Made by a program: the position numbers and the translations under genes. From Yersinia enterocolitica subsp. enterocolitica (lineage in GTDB: Bacteria > Pseudomonadota > Gammaproteobacteria > Enterobacterales > Enterobacteriaceae): 64,000 nucleotides of DNA. Shown here piece after piece: positions 1 through 8,078 of the stretch. Numbering within the stretch: position 1 is the first letter of the stretch; every line of letters starts with the position of its first letter. Below the pieces are notes generated by a model that ran no database searches, was not told where the DNA came from, and was given only the letters and a program-made list of their open reading frames with translations. The stretch spans positions 4,092,001 to 4,156,000 of the forward strand of contig NZ_LR590469.1 of assembly GCF_901472495.1 (NCBI RefSeq). Reading direction: 5' to 3'.

Positions 1-483
1 GTGGCGGCTGAATTATTGCAGCGCTGTCACCAGCAAGGAATCCATACCGCGGTTGAATCTTGTTTGCATACCCCGTGGCGCTATATTGCCCCCGCTTTGC
101 CGTGGCTTGATTTGATGCTGGCGGATTTGAAACATACCGATGAACAACGCTTTCAACAGTGGACGGGCGGCTCGGCTAAGCGGGTAATGGATAACTTCCG
201 TAAATTAGCAGCGGCAGGCACCAATATCACCGTAAGGGTGCCCTTAATCCCAGATTTCAACGCTGACCTCCGCTCGCTACAAGGCATTGTCGATTTTGCT
301 GCGGATGAGATTGGAGTGAAAGAGATTCACTTTTTGCCTTATCACACGCTGGGCATCAACAAATACTCACTGCTGGGTGAAGAATATCTGGCAGCCAAGA
401 CACCTTTAGATTCTCCTGACCTGCTGGCCTTTGCGGAAAATTATGCCCGTGACAAGGGTCTTACCGCAATTTTAAGAGGATGA
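1..483 (+). CDS. ybiY: Glycyl-radical enzyme activase, C-terminal part (YbiY/PflE-like)
   Basis: This is the 3' part (160 residues) of a radical-SAM activase; the 5' part, including the CxxxCxxC iron-sulfur motif, lies left of the window. What is visible fits the second half of the activase fold: TAVESCLHTPW near residue 17, LDLMLADLKH near 36, NITVRVPLIPDFN near 74 and IHFLPYHTLG near 108. Such enzymes cleave S-adenosylmethionine to place a radical on a glycine of a partner enzyme. The partner gene starts 4 bases after this stop codon, which indicates an operon and a dedicated pair. The assignment to the YbiY/PflE subgroup rests mainly on that neighbour, which closely resembles E. coli YbiW. 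Confidence 0.85.
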   Translation: MAAELLQRCHQQGIHTAVESCLHTPWRYIAPALPWLDLMLADLKHTDEQRFQQWTGGSAKRVMDNFRKLAAAGTNITVRVPLIPDFNADLRSLQGIVDFAADEIGVKEIHFLPYHTLGINKYSLLGEEYLAAKTPLDSPDLLAFAENYARDKGLTAILRG

Positions 484-487
484 CGCA

Positions 488-2920
488 ATGACCACTCTCG
501 ATTTGGTAACCTTAAGCGAACGGACAAAACAGCATAAAAACGCGCTGATTCATATTGTAAAACCGCCAGTCTGTACTGAGCGGGCTGTGCACTATACCGA
601 GGTTTATCAACAGCATCAGGATAAACCGCTGTCTGTTCGGCGGGCGCTGGCGCTGGCTCATCATCTACAGCAACGCACCATCTGGATTAAGAATGATGAG
701 CTAATCATTGGTAATCAGGCCAGTCAACTGCGCGCCGCGCCGATTTTTCCAGAATACACGGTGAGCTGGATTGAGAGTGAAATTGACGAGCTGGCCGATC
801 GCCCTGGGGCCGGTTTCTCCGTCAGTGAAGAAGACAAAGCGGTATTACACCAGTTGTGCCCGTGGTGGCGCGGTCAAACGGTGCAAGACCGCTGCTACGG
901 CATGTTTACCGATGAGCAAAAAGCCTTGCTGGCGACCGGCATTATAAAAGCCGAGGGCAATATGACCTCTGGCGATGCGCATTTGGCGGTTAACTTCCCG
1001 TTATTGCTGGAAAAAGGGCTGGATGGCCTGCGCAGTAAAGTGACCAGCCGTCGTTCTCGGCTGCAACTGACGGACTGGAGTGACCTGCATAAAGAACAAT
1101 TCCTGAAAGCCATTGATATTTCGCTGGCGGCTCTGAGCGAACATATTGAGCGCTACGCTGCGGTGGCACGGCAAATGGCGCAGGAGGAAACGCGTGACTG
1201 GCGGCGCGTCGAGCTACAAAAAATCGCCGAAAACTGTGAATTAATTGCCCACCAGCCACCGCAAACTTTCTGGCAAGCCCTGCAATTGTGCTACTTCATT
1301 CAGCTGATTTTGCAAATTGAATCCAATGGTCATTCGGTTTCGTTTGGTCGTCTGGATCAATATTTGTATCCGTGGTATCGCCGCGATGTCGAATTGGAAA
1401 ACACCCTCAGCCGCGAACAAGCGATTGAAATGCTGCATAGCTGCTGGTTGAAATTGCTGGAGGTGAATAAAATCCGCTCCGGCTCGCACTCCAAAGCTTC
1501 AGCGGGCAGCCCACTTTATCAAAACGTCACTATTGGCGGGCAAAAGCTGGTACAGGGCAAATCTATTGATGCGGTGAATCCACTTTCCTACGCGGTGTTG
1601 GAATCCTGTGGGCGCTTGCGTTCAACCCAGCCCAACCTCAGTGTGCGCTATCACGCCGGTATCAGTGATGATTTCCTCGATGCCTGCGTGCAAGTTATTC
1701 GCTGTGGTTTTGGTATGCCAGCATTTAACAACGACGAAATTGTTATACCCGAATTTATCAAACTGGGTGTCGAGCCACAGGATGCCTATGATTACGCAGC
1801 AATTGGTTGTATTGAAACGGCGGTTGGCGGTAAGTGGGGTTACCGCTGCACCGGCATGAGTTTCATTAACTTTGCCAGAGTGATGTTGGCGGCGCTGGAG
1901 CAGGGCCGTGATGCCACCTCCGGGCAGGTATTCTTGCCGCAAGAGCAAGGTTTGTCGAAGGGCAACTTTAGCGATTTCTCTCAAGTGATGGCGCAATGGG
2001 ATGCGCAGATTCGTTACTACACCCGCAAATCTATCGAGATAGAGTGTGTAGTGGATACGGTATTGGAAGAGAACGCCCACGATATTGTCTGTTCTGCGCT
2101 GGTGGATGATTGCATTGAGCGTGGCAAAAGTATCAAGCAAGGCGGGGCGCGCTATGACTGGGTTTCTGGTTTGCAAGTCGGGATTGCCAACTTGGGTAAC
2201 AGCCTGGCGGCGGTGAGAAAATTGGTATTTGAACAACAACTTATCAGCCAACAGCAACTGGCTACAGCATTAGCCAATGATTTTGCCGGTTTGAATGGCG
2301 AGCAACTGCGTCAGCACTTGATAAATTCAGCGCCGAAATATGGCAATGACGTTGATGACGTCGACCACCTGTTAGTGCGGGCTTATCAGACTTACATTGA
2401 TGAACTGAAGCAATATCACAATACACGTTTTGGTCGCGGCCCGATTGGCGGCACCTATTATGCGGGAACCTCGTCTATCTCTGCCAACGTGCCCTTTGGC
2501 GCAGCGACCATGGCGACACCGGATGGCCGTAAAGCGCACAGCCCACTGGCGGAAGGGGCTAGTCCGGCTTCTGGCACCGACCATCTGGGGCCAACGGCGG
2601 TGTTTAACTCGCTATCGAAATTACCGACCGCCTCCATTCTGGGCGGGGTATTACTCAATCAAAAACTGAATCCGTCCACATTGGATAATCCGCGTGACCG
2701 TGAAAAGTTAATGATGATGCTGCGCACCTTCTTTGAGGAGTATCTGGGCTGGCATGTGCAATACAACATTGTGTCGCGTGAGACATTGCTTGAGGCCAAA
2801 CAGCACCCGGATCGCTACCGTGATTTAGTGGTCAGGGTGGCGGGTTACTCGGCATTCTTCACCGCGCTGTCGCCGGATGCGCAGGATGATATTATCGCCC
2901 GCACTGAACATACTTTGTAA
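488..2920 (+). CDS. ybiW: Glycyl-radical enzyme YbiW (PflF-like)
   Basis: 810 residues, the same length as E. coli YbiW, with near-continuous similarity by recall. The thiyl cysteine lies in GCIETAVGG (Cys441, Glu443) and the glycyl radical site in RVAGYSAFF (Gly786), 25 residues from the C-terminus. The Gly-Cys-x-Glu active site is that of the diol-dehydratase and choline-lyase type, not the Cys-Cys pair of true pyruvate formate-lyase. The pfl name is therefore historical and the substrate is unknown. The protein should be cytosolic and active only without oxygen, after activation by the upstream radical-SAM protein. The start at 488 follows the activase stop by 4 bases, with AAGAGGA upstream as ribosome site. 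A good intrinsic terminator follows. Confidence 0.93.
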   Translation: MTTLDLVTLSERTKQHKNALIHIVKPPVCTERAVHYTEVYQQHQDKPLSVRRALALAHHLQQRTIWIKNDELIIGNQASQLRAAPIFPEYTVSWIESEIDELADRPGAGFSVSEEDKAVLHQLCPWWRGQTVQDRCYGMFTDEQKALLATGIIKAEGNMTSGDAHLAVNFPLLLEKGLDGLRSKVTSRRSRLQLTDWSDLHKEQFLKAIDISLAALSEHIERYAAVARQMAQEETRDWRRVELQKIAENCELIAHQPPQTFWQALQLCYFIQLILQIESNGHSVSFGRLDQYLYPWYRRDVELENTLSREQAIEMLHSCWLKLLEVNKIRSGSHSKASAGSPLYQNVTIGGQKLVQGKSIDAVNPLSYAVLESCGRLRSTQPNLSVRYHAGISDDFLDACVQVIRCGFGMPAFNNDEIVIPEFIKLGVEPQDAYDYAAIGCIETAVGGKWGYRCTGMSFINFARVMLAALEQGRDATSGQVFLPQEQGLSKGNFSDFSQVMAQWDAQIRYYTRKSIEIECVVDTVLEENAHDIVCSALVDDCIERGKSIKQGGARYDWVSGLQVGIANLGNSLAAVRKLVFEQQLISQQQLATALANDFAGLNGEQLRQHLINSAPKYGNDVDDVDHLLVRAYQTYIDELKQYHNTRFGRGPIGGTYYAGTSSISANVPFGAATMATPDGRKAHSPLAEGASPASGTDHLGPTAVFNSLSKLPTASILGGVLLNQKLNPSTLDNPRDREKLMMMLRTFFEEYLGWHVQYNIVSRETLLEAKQHPDRYRDLVVRVAGYSAFFTALSPDAQDDIIARTEHTL

Positions 2921-2975
2921 GCTAGCCTTGCTTTACTGAGCACCAAAAATTTCTGAGTAATGGTGAGTTTCACCA

Positions 2976-3004
2976 GCCAGTGGTTTATGCCACTGGCTTT
3001 TTTT
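2976..3004 (+). terminator. Intrinsic terminator after ybiW
   Basis: Perfect 8-bp stem GCCAGTGG/CCACTGGC (2976-2983 and 2990-2997) with a 6-base loop, followed by seven T. It ends 4 bases before the -35 box of the next operon. Confidence 0.9.
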
Positions 3005-3008
3005 ATCC

Positions 3009-3037
3009 TTGACGTGTAGCTACGCTGTGGCTACGAT
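3009..3037 (+). promoter_or_regulatory. Promoter and candidate operator of the dinJ-yafQ operon
   Basis: TTGACG (3009-3014), a 17-base spacer and TACGAT (3032-3037) form a near-consensus sigma-70 promoter. The spacer holds the palindrome GTAGCTAC (3016-3023) and a further GCTAC at 3030-3034 that pairs with GTAGC at 3016-3020. Inverted repeats between -35 and -10 are the usual place for antitoxin autorepression; binding here by the downstream antitoxin is inferred. No LexA-type CTGT-N8-ACAG box was seen. Confidence 0.7.
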
Positions 3038-3061
3038 AAGGATAACTTAATGGAGGTAATT

Positions 3062-3319
3062 ATGACTGATACTGTGGTTCGAGCTAGAGTCTCTCCTGCA
3101 TCTAAAGCTGCTGCGATGGCTAACGCAAAAGCGCTTGGCCTTGATTTGTCTACCGTAATCCGCATGGTAGTTAATCGCCTTGCTGTTAATGCAGAACTGC
3201 CCATAGATTTACTTCAACCTAATCAGGAAACCTTACAAGCTATCCGTGATCTAGAAAATGGGGTGGAAGTTTGTCGTGTTGATACAGTTAATGCGCTAAA
3301 ACGTGATCTTGGTTGGTAA
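3062..3319 (+). CDS. dinJ: RelB/DinJ-family antitoxin
   Basis: Small (85 residues) antitoxin with an N-terminal ribbon-helix-helix region (VVRARVSPASKAAA, then LGLDLSTVIRMVVNRLA) and a C-terminal toxin-binding tail. DinJ/RelB proteins dimerise on operator DNA through the ribbon-helix-helix and wrap the toxin with the tail. An in-frame ATG exists at 3050, but GGAGGT at 3052-3057 is an excellent ribosome site for ATG 3062, so 3062 is chosen. The toxin gene follows after 2 bases. The pair sits between two unrelated housekeeping units and has its own promoter, typical of a mobile toxin-antitoxin cassette. The symbol is by family resemblance to E. coli dinJ. Confidence 0.88.
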   Translation: MTDTVVRARVSPASKAAAMANAKALGLDLSTVIRMVVNRLAVNAELPIDLLQPNQETLQAIRDLENGVEVCRVDTVNALKRDLGW

Positions 3320-3321
3320 AC

Positions 3322-3588
3322 ATGCTTGAGATTGTTTATCAAAGTCGCTTTAAAAAAGATGCAAAACGGTATACAAACAATAAAAAAGCACAGAAAGTTA
3401 TTTTAGAAATTATTTCGTTGTTGCAAACGGGCGAAAAACTCCCGTCAAAATACAAAGAACATCCCTTGATAGGCAACTACATTGGCTATCTTGAGTGCCA
3501 TGGCATGCCAGATTTACTCTTAATTTATCAACGTACCGATGCTAGCCTGAAGTTATACCGCGTGGGAAGCCATTCCGATTTATTTTAA
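3322..3588 (+). CDS. yafQ: YafQ-type mRNA interferase toxin (RelE superfamily)
   Basis: 88 residues. The C-terminal half matches YafQ: YKEHPLIGNYIGYLECHGMP, then DLLLIYQRTD and GSHSDLF at the end. The histidines and aspartate that align with catalytic E. coli YafQ His50, His63, Asp67 and His87 are present, but the residue after the aspartate is Leu where E. coli has Trp68. YafQ cuts mRNA in the ribosome A site and is neutralised by DinJ. ATG 3322 is chosen over an in-frame TTG at 3313; the gap to the antitoxin stop is 2 bases, suggesting translational coupling. Nothing in the reading frame suggests inactivation. Confidence 0.88.
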   Translation: MLEIVYQSRFKKDAKRYTNNKKAQKVILEIISLLQTGEKLPSKYKEHPLIGNYIGYLECHGMPDLLLIYQRTDASLKLYRVGSHSDLF

Positions 3589-3689
3589 TTCCATACATTT
3601 CGAATAATAGTAATATGCTCTATCAAAAATCTCGTTTTATTACCTGTCATTTATTCTAACAATTGCTATTTCTGGCGCTGGAGCCTGGA

Positions 3690-4871
3690 ATGAAATCTGC
3701 TTTAACCTTTTCCCGTCGTATCAACCCGGTTTTTCTTGCGTTCTTTGTGGTGGCTTTTCTCTCTGGTATTGCAGGCGCTTTGCAGGCTCCCACCTTAAGT
3801 CTATTTTTAAGCACCGAAGTGAAAGTGCGCCCGCTGTGGGTTGGGCTATTTTATACCGTCAATGCTATCGCGGGGATCACCGTCAGCTTTGTATTGGCCA
3901 AGCGATCGGATGCTCGGGGTGATCGCCGCAAGCTGATTATGGTTTGCTATCTGATGGCGGTGGGGAACTGCCTGCTGTTTGCTTTTAATCGCGATTATCT
4001 TACCTTGATCACCGCCGGTGTACTGTTGGCCTCGGTGGCTAACACTGCCATGCCACAGATTTTCGCTCTGGCGCGTGAATATGCCGATAGCTCAGCCCGT
4101 GAAGTGGTGATGTTTAGCTCAATTATGCGTGCGCAGCTTTCATTAGCGTGGGTTATCGGACCGCCATTATCATTTATGCTGGCGCTGAATTATGGCTTTA
4201 CTCTGATGTTCAGCATTGCTGCGGGTATCTTTGTGCTGAGTGCGCTGGTGGTGTGGTTTATTTTGCCGTCGGTGCAGCGAGCCGAGCCGGTGGTGGATGC
4301 GCCTGCGGTTGCGCAGGGTAGCCTGTTTGCCGATAAAGATGTCCTGCTGCTGTTTATTGCCTCAATGTTGATGTGGACATGCAACACCATGTACATCATT
4401 GATATGCCGTTATATATCACTGCTAATCTGGGGCTGCCGGAGCGGCTGGCCGGCTTATTGATGGGAACGGCGGCTGGGCTGGAAATTCCTATTATGCTGC
4501 TGGCGGGTTATTCGGTCAGGCGTTTTGGTAAGCGTAAAATTATGCTGTTCGCCGTGCTGGCTGGTGTGCTGTTTTATACTGGGCTGGTGTTATTTAAATT
4601 TAAAACAGCATTGATGTTATTGCAGATTTTTAATGCCATTTTCATCGGTATTGTTGCCGGAATTGGGATGCTTTATTTTCAGGATTTAATGCCGGGCAGA
4701 GCGGGAGCTGCCACCACACTGTTTACCAACAGTATTTCAACTGGGGTGATTCTGGCGGGGGTGTTGCAAGGAGTATTAACTGAAACCTGGGGTCATAATT
4801 CGGTGTATGTCATGGCGATGATTCTCGCCATTCTATCGCTTATTATTTGTGCGCGAGTGAGGGAAGCTTAG
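3690..4871 (+). CDS. setA: Sugar efflux transporter, SetA type (MFS)
   Basis: 393 residues with about twelve hydrophobic segments, a major-facilitator exporter of sugars and sugar analogues in the inner membrane. Family hallmarks are GIAGALQAPTLSLFL near the N-terminus, AKRSDARGDRRK in the loop after TM2, MFSSIMRAQLSLAWVIGPP in mid-protein and FQDLMPGRAGAATTLFTNSI near the C-terminus. By recall these fit SetA better than SetB, and setA lies near leu in E. coli too. Start at ATG 3690 with GGAGCCTGGA upstream, rather than TTG 3663; this gives 393 residues against 392 in E. coli. There is no sgrR or sgrS neighbour in the window. Confidence 0.85.
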   Translation: MKSALTFSRRINPVFLAFFVVAFLSGIAGALQAPTLSLFLSTEVKVRPLWVGLFYTVNAIAGITVSFVLAKRSDARGDRRKLIMVCYLMAVGNCLLFAFNRDYLTLITAGVLLASVANTAMPQIFALAREYADSSAREVVMFSSIMRAQLSLAWVIGPPLSFMLALNYGFTLMFSIAAGIFVLSALVVWFILPSVQRAEPVVDAPAVAQGSLFADKDVLLLFIASMLMWTCNTMYIIDMPLYITANLGLPERLAGLLMGTAAGLEIPIMLLAGYSVRRFGKRKIMLFAVLAGVLFYTGLVLFKFKTALMLLQIFNAIFIGIVAGIGMLYFQDLMPGRAGAATTLFTNSISTGVILAGVLQGVLTETWGHNSVYVMAMILAILSLIICARVREA

Positions 4872-4887
4872 CGCCCCGTAGGGCGCT
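4870..4887 (+). terminator. Hairpin after setA
   Basis: AGCGCCC/GGGCGCT stem with a CGTA loop, starting within the setA stop codon. No T tract follows directly. Without the 4891-5020 segment (see the repeat entry) the hairpin would be followed by TAGCGTTTTAG, a weak T-rich tail. Confidence 0.55.
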
Positions 4888-5020
4888 GTGATTGGTGAAC
4901 AACCTATTTTGCAACATCGGGACTGGCGGGGCGACTGCACCGATGGGCACTCCGGCGACTTACGTCGCTACGACCCATTCGGTACATTTCCCCGCTTATT
5001 AACTCAGTCAGGGCGCTGTG
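4880..5020. repeat. MITE-like inverted-repeat element bounded by 11-bp direct repeats
   Basis: AGGGCGCTGTG occurs perfectly at 4880-4890 and 5010-5020. The segment between them folds as one long imperfect hairpin: GCGGGG (4926-4931) with CCCCGC (4990-4995), ACCGATGGG (4939-4947) with CCCATTCGGT (4974-4983), and GCGAC (4955-4959) with GTCGC (4964-4968). There is no coding capacity. It lies between the convergent setA and mtr genes. The arrangement resembles an insertion with target duplication; whether it belongs to a genome-wide family cannot be seen here. Confidence 0.55.
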
Positions 5021-5027
5021 TAGCGTT

Positions 5028-6290
5028 TTAGTAAACGGGCAGCAAGTTCAGACTCGACAGGATATGGGCGATGGCATTAATCGCCCCGAATAGTAAAATC
5101 AATACAATCATCGGGGTACCGCCCCAGACGCGATACAGCGGGCTACCAAAGCGTTTGCGTGAAGCCCGTGCCAGCAGCGCAGGAACAATGGCAGCCCAGA
5201 CGGTAGCGGCTAGTCCGGCATAACCGATGGCGTAAATGAAACCATCGGGATAAATCAACCCACCCAATATTGGCGGCAGGAAGGTGATGGCAGCTGTTTT
5301 TGCCCGACCCAAACGACTGTCGTTAAATTTAAATAAATCAGCTAGATAATCGAATAAGCCCAAAGTGACGCCCAGAAATGAACTGGCGACGGCGAAGTTT
5401 GAGAATACTGTCAGCAGTAGATCCATTGACGAACTTTTTAATATCCCGCCCAGCGCACTGACCAGCACATCAATATTACCCCCCTGACTGGCTATTTCGC
5501 GAAATTGTGGTCGTGGAATATTCCCCATAGTGCCGACCAACCAGATGATATATAGCGCCAGCGCCAGCAAGGTGCCAAATAACAAGCAGTTGCGGATACG
5601 GTGTGGGTTTTTACCGTAATACTTCATCAAACTGGGGACATTACCGTGATAACCGAATGACGCCAGACAAAATGGCAGTGTCATCAATAGATAGGGCAGG
5701 TAGCTTGGGTTGGCGTCACTCAGATTAAACAATTTCACCGGTTCGACATGGCCTAACAACCCGCCGAATGTCATAAAGAAAGTGAGTATCTTGGCACCCA
5801 GCACGATAGTGGTCATTCGGCTCACCGCGGTGGTACTGAGCCAAACAATAAAAGCGACGAATAAAGCAAAGAACAGGCCGCCCAGTCGGGCTGGGAAGTC
5901 TATTCCCATTCCGCGTAGCGTATGCTGAATAACCGAGCCACTGGCAGAGATATAGGCGTAGGTCAGAATATAGAGAACAAAGGCGACGGTCAGGCCATTT
6001 ATCACATTCCAGCCGTTGCCCAGTAAGTCTTTGGTGATGGTGTCAAAACTGGCACCGGTATGATAGTTGAGGTTGGCTTCGAGGATCATTAATCCTGAGT
6101 GAAGCATGCAAAACCAGGTAAAAACCAGAACCGCAATAGACCAATAAAACCAGATCCCTGACATGACAACGGGTAGTGAAAACATCCCTGCGCCGACGAT
6201 AGTGCCTGCAATAATCATGGCACCGCCGAGGAGGGAAGGATTTTTAATTTTTGCTGCTGTGACCTGATCTTCTAGTGTAGTTTGGGCCAT
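5028..6290 (-). CDS. mtr: Tryptophan-specific permease Mtr
   Basis: 420 residues, about eleven membrane segments, aromatic amino-acid permease (HAAAP) family. It imports tryptophan by proton symport. Its sequence is much closer to E. coli Mtr than to TnaB: GAGMFSLPVVMSG near residue 33, WFCMLHSGLMILEANLNY, LPFCLASFGYHGNVPSLMKY and LLARASRKRFGSP near the C-terminus. It lies 108 bases downstream of tnaA on the same strand, where E. coli has tnaB, so it probably feeds tryptophanase as part of one operon. Start ATG 6290. Confidence 0.9.
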   Translation of the reverse strand: MAQTTLEDQVTAAKIKNPSLLGGAMIIAGTIVGAGMFSLPVVMSGIWFYWSIAVLVFTWFCMLHSGLMILEANLNYHTGASFDTITKDLLGNGWNVINGLTVAFVLYILTYAYISASGSVIQHTLRGMGIDFPARLGGLFFALFVAFIVWLSTTAVSRMTTIVLGAKILTFFMTFGGLLGHVEPVKLFNLSDANPSYLPYLLMTLPFCLASFGYHGNVPSLMKYYGKNPHRIRNCLLFGTLLALALYIIWLVGTMGNIPRPQFREIASQGGNIDVLVSALGGILKSSSMDLLLTVFSNFAVASSFLGVTLGLFDYLADLFKFNDSRLGRAKTAAITFLPPILGGLIYPDGFIYAIGYAGLAATVWAAIVPALLARASRKRFGSPLYRVWGGTPMIVLILLFGAINAIAHILSSLNLLPVY

Positions 6291-6349
6291 AGTAGGGTGT
6301 CCTCGTGTGGTTTTACCACTTATAGAGGTAGCGATTTTGTAGCTGTTTT

Positions 6350-6372
6350 CCCCCTGCCAGAGCAGCAGGGGG
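6350..6372 (-). other. Intercistronic hairpin between tnaA and mtr
   Basis: Perfect 8-bp stem CCCCCTGC/GCAGGGGG with a 7-base loop. On the transcribed minus strand it is followed by AAAA, not T, so it is not an intrinsic terminator. It could stabilise the tnaA transcript end or set the tnaA to mtr ratio. Confidence 0.6.
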
Positions 6373-6398
6373 CGTGGTCTTGGTATGGCGGTTGCCGC

Positions 6399-7799
6399 TT
6401 ATTCGATAGGTTTTAATCGGGCAACAAAGTGGCGCAGAACAGGGGGTTCGTAGGTGAAGGTTAAGCCTTTGATTTCTTCGGCACGTGATTTGAGTGAAAT
6501 CAGGGCGTCGGCAATGTAATCCATATGGTCATTGGTATAGACTCGGCGCGGGATGGTCAGGCGCAGCAGTTCCAATGGCGATGGTTTTTGTTTACCGGTT
6601 TGTGGATCGCGGCCTAGCAGCAAGGATCCAATTTCCACACTGCGAATACCTGCTTCCAGATACAACGCATTATTCAGGGCCTGTGCCGGGAATTGTTCGG
6701 CTGGAATATGCGGCAGCAGGATTTTGGCATCGACAAACACCGCATGACCGCCGGTAGGATATTGAATCGGAATACCGCCAGCACGCAGCCGTTCGCCAAG
6801 ATACTCTACCTGCCCAATACGGTATGTCAGGAAGTCTTCATTCATCCCTTCTTCCAGCCCAATGGCCAGCGCTTCCATGTCGCGACCGGCCAACCCACCA
6901 TAAGTGACAAAACCTTCCATTGGCACGCAACGGATACGAACGTCGTTGAATAGGTCTTCATCGGTACGGAAACAGCATAAGCCGCCAATATTTACCATCG
7001 GGTCTTTTTTGGCTGACATGGTGAGCATATCGCCATATTGATACATTTCCAGAATGATCTCTTTGATCGATTTATCGCTATAACCCGGCTCGCGTTGTTT
7101 GATAAACCAGGCATTTTCACAAAAACGGGCGGAGTCAATCACCACCGGAATATTATGCTGTTGAGCTATGCGATACACTTCGCGCATATTGCTCATTGAA
7201 ATGGGCTGCCCACCGGAACTGTTACAGGTGACGGTGGTAATAATTGACACCACGTTGTCAGCGCCATATTCGGCAATTGTTGCTTTCAGTTGGTCTAAAT
7301 CGAAATCACCTTTCCAGTCATAATAAGCCACAGTATCAAAGGCTTTCGGGGTGACAACGTTGATAGCTTTAGCACCATTCATCTCAACGTGAGCGGCGGT
7401 GGTATCAAAATGGAAGTTAGAAATAAAGACCGGGTTCTTGGCGCCACCGGCTTTTTGTTTTTTCGCAATCAGGCAAGGGAACAGGATTTGTTCAGCGCCA
7501 CGGCCCTGATGTGTTGGGATAGTAAATGGGTAGCCAATCAGTTTTTTAACCTGATCACACAGGTGATAATAGTTACGTGAACCGGCGTAGGCCTCATCAC
7601 CCATCATTAAGCCAGCCCACTGACGGTCACTCATCGCCCCGGTGCCGGAGTCAGTCAGTAAATCAATATAAACATCCTCACTTGGTAATAAGAATGGATT
7701 ATAGCCCGCTTCAATCAGTGCTTTCTCACGATCTTCCCGATTGGTCATCCGAATATTTTCAACCATTTTAATACGGAAGGGTTCAGGGATGCGTTTCAT
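6399..7799 (-). CDS. tnaA: Tryptophanase (tryptophan indole-lyase)
   Basis: 466 residues; a PLP enzyme that cleaves L-tryptophan to indole, pyruvate and ammonia. PLP features: THQGRGAEQ (phosphate loop), IDSARF near residue 222 and the Schiff-base lysine in MSAKKD (Lys264/265). The fold is shared with tyrosine phenol-lyase, and some stretches resemble it (AGLMMGDEAYAGS). Two discriminating positions decide the call: FDTT at 131-134, where tyrosine phenol-lyase has TTT, and VEIGSLLLGRD, where it has an Arg in ERG. The start has GGAG 9 bases upstream. A TnaC leader lies 279 bases upstream, so tryptophan-induced attenuation control is expected. Confidence 0.93.
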   Translation of the reverse strand: MKRIPEPFRIKMVENIRMTNREDREKALIEAGYNPFLLPSEDVYIDLLTDSGTGAMSDRQWAGLMMGDEAYAGSRNYYHLCDQVKKLIGYPFTIPTHQGRGAEQILFPCLIAKKQKAGGAKNPVFISNFHFDTTAAHVEMNGAKAINVVTPKAFDTVAYYDWKGDFDLDQLKATIAEYGADNVVSIITTVTCNSSGGQPISMSNMREVYRIAQQHNIPVVIDSARFCENAWFIKQREPGYSDKSIKEIILEMYQYGDMLTMSAKKDPMVNIGGLCCFRTDEDLFNDVRIRCVPMEGFVTYGGLAGRDMEALAIGLEEGMNEDFLTYRIGQVEYLGERLRAGGIPIQYPTGGHAVFVDAKILLPHIPAEQFPAQALNNALYLEAGIRSVEIGSLLLGRDPQTGKQKPSPLELLRLTIPRRVYTNDHMDYIADALISLKSRAEEIKGLTFTYEPPVLRHFVARLKPIE

Positions 7800-7814
7800 G
7801 GCTTATTACTCCAA

Positions 7815-7954
7815 ATACCCTTTGTACTTGAAGCCGCAGGGGCGTTAGCTGCGCGCACGTACCCGAATCACTTACTTGTAGTTGACCTACTCGAATAAGC
7901 TCATCGGGATTTGTTTGCTTGCAGCCTACCTGCAACTCCAATTACTTTGGGTAT
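7815..7954. repeat. ERIC (intergenic repeat unit) in the tnaC-tnaA spacer
   Basis: An approximately 140-bp ERIC copy. It begins ATACCCTTTGTACTTGAAG, contains ACTTACTTG and AAGCTCATCGGGATT, and ends TGCAACTCCAATTACTTTGG followed by GTAT. It is longer than the 127-bp copy at 20245 because of a small internal expansion near 7890. It lies wholly inside the transcribed leader, ending 2 bases from the tnaA ribosome site (GGAG at 7809-7812). Confidence 0.85.
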
Positions 7955-8078
7955 ATATATTAATATTAAAAATGCAGTCATGTAGTAACGAACGAAAATA
8001 ACTATTCGTATTACCTATGACGGCAACAAAATAAAGAAATGAGTTTTTTCAGCCTAAGCTGAATAAGCAATGGGGGAA

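Noticed and set aside
1622..2257. 211-codon open frame on the minus strand inside ybiW
   Set aside because: Antisense to a clearly conserved gene; composition mirrors the coding strand and no family is recognisable.
6350..6372. Intrinsic terminator between tnaA and mtr
   Set aside because: On the transcribed strand the hairpin is followed by A, not T; kept only as a hairpin.
6399..7799. Tyrosine phenol-lyase as an alternative for the tnaA gene
   Set aside because: The residues that bind phenol in that enzyme (Thr124 and Arg381 in Citrobacter numbering) are Asp and Ile here, as in tryptophanase.
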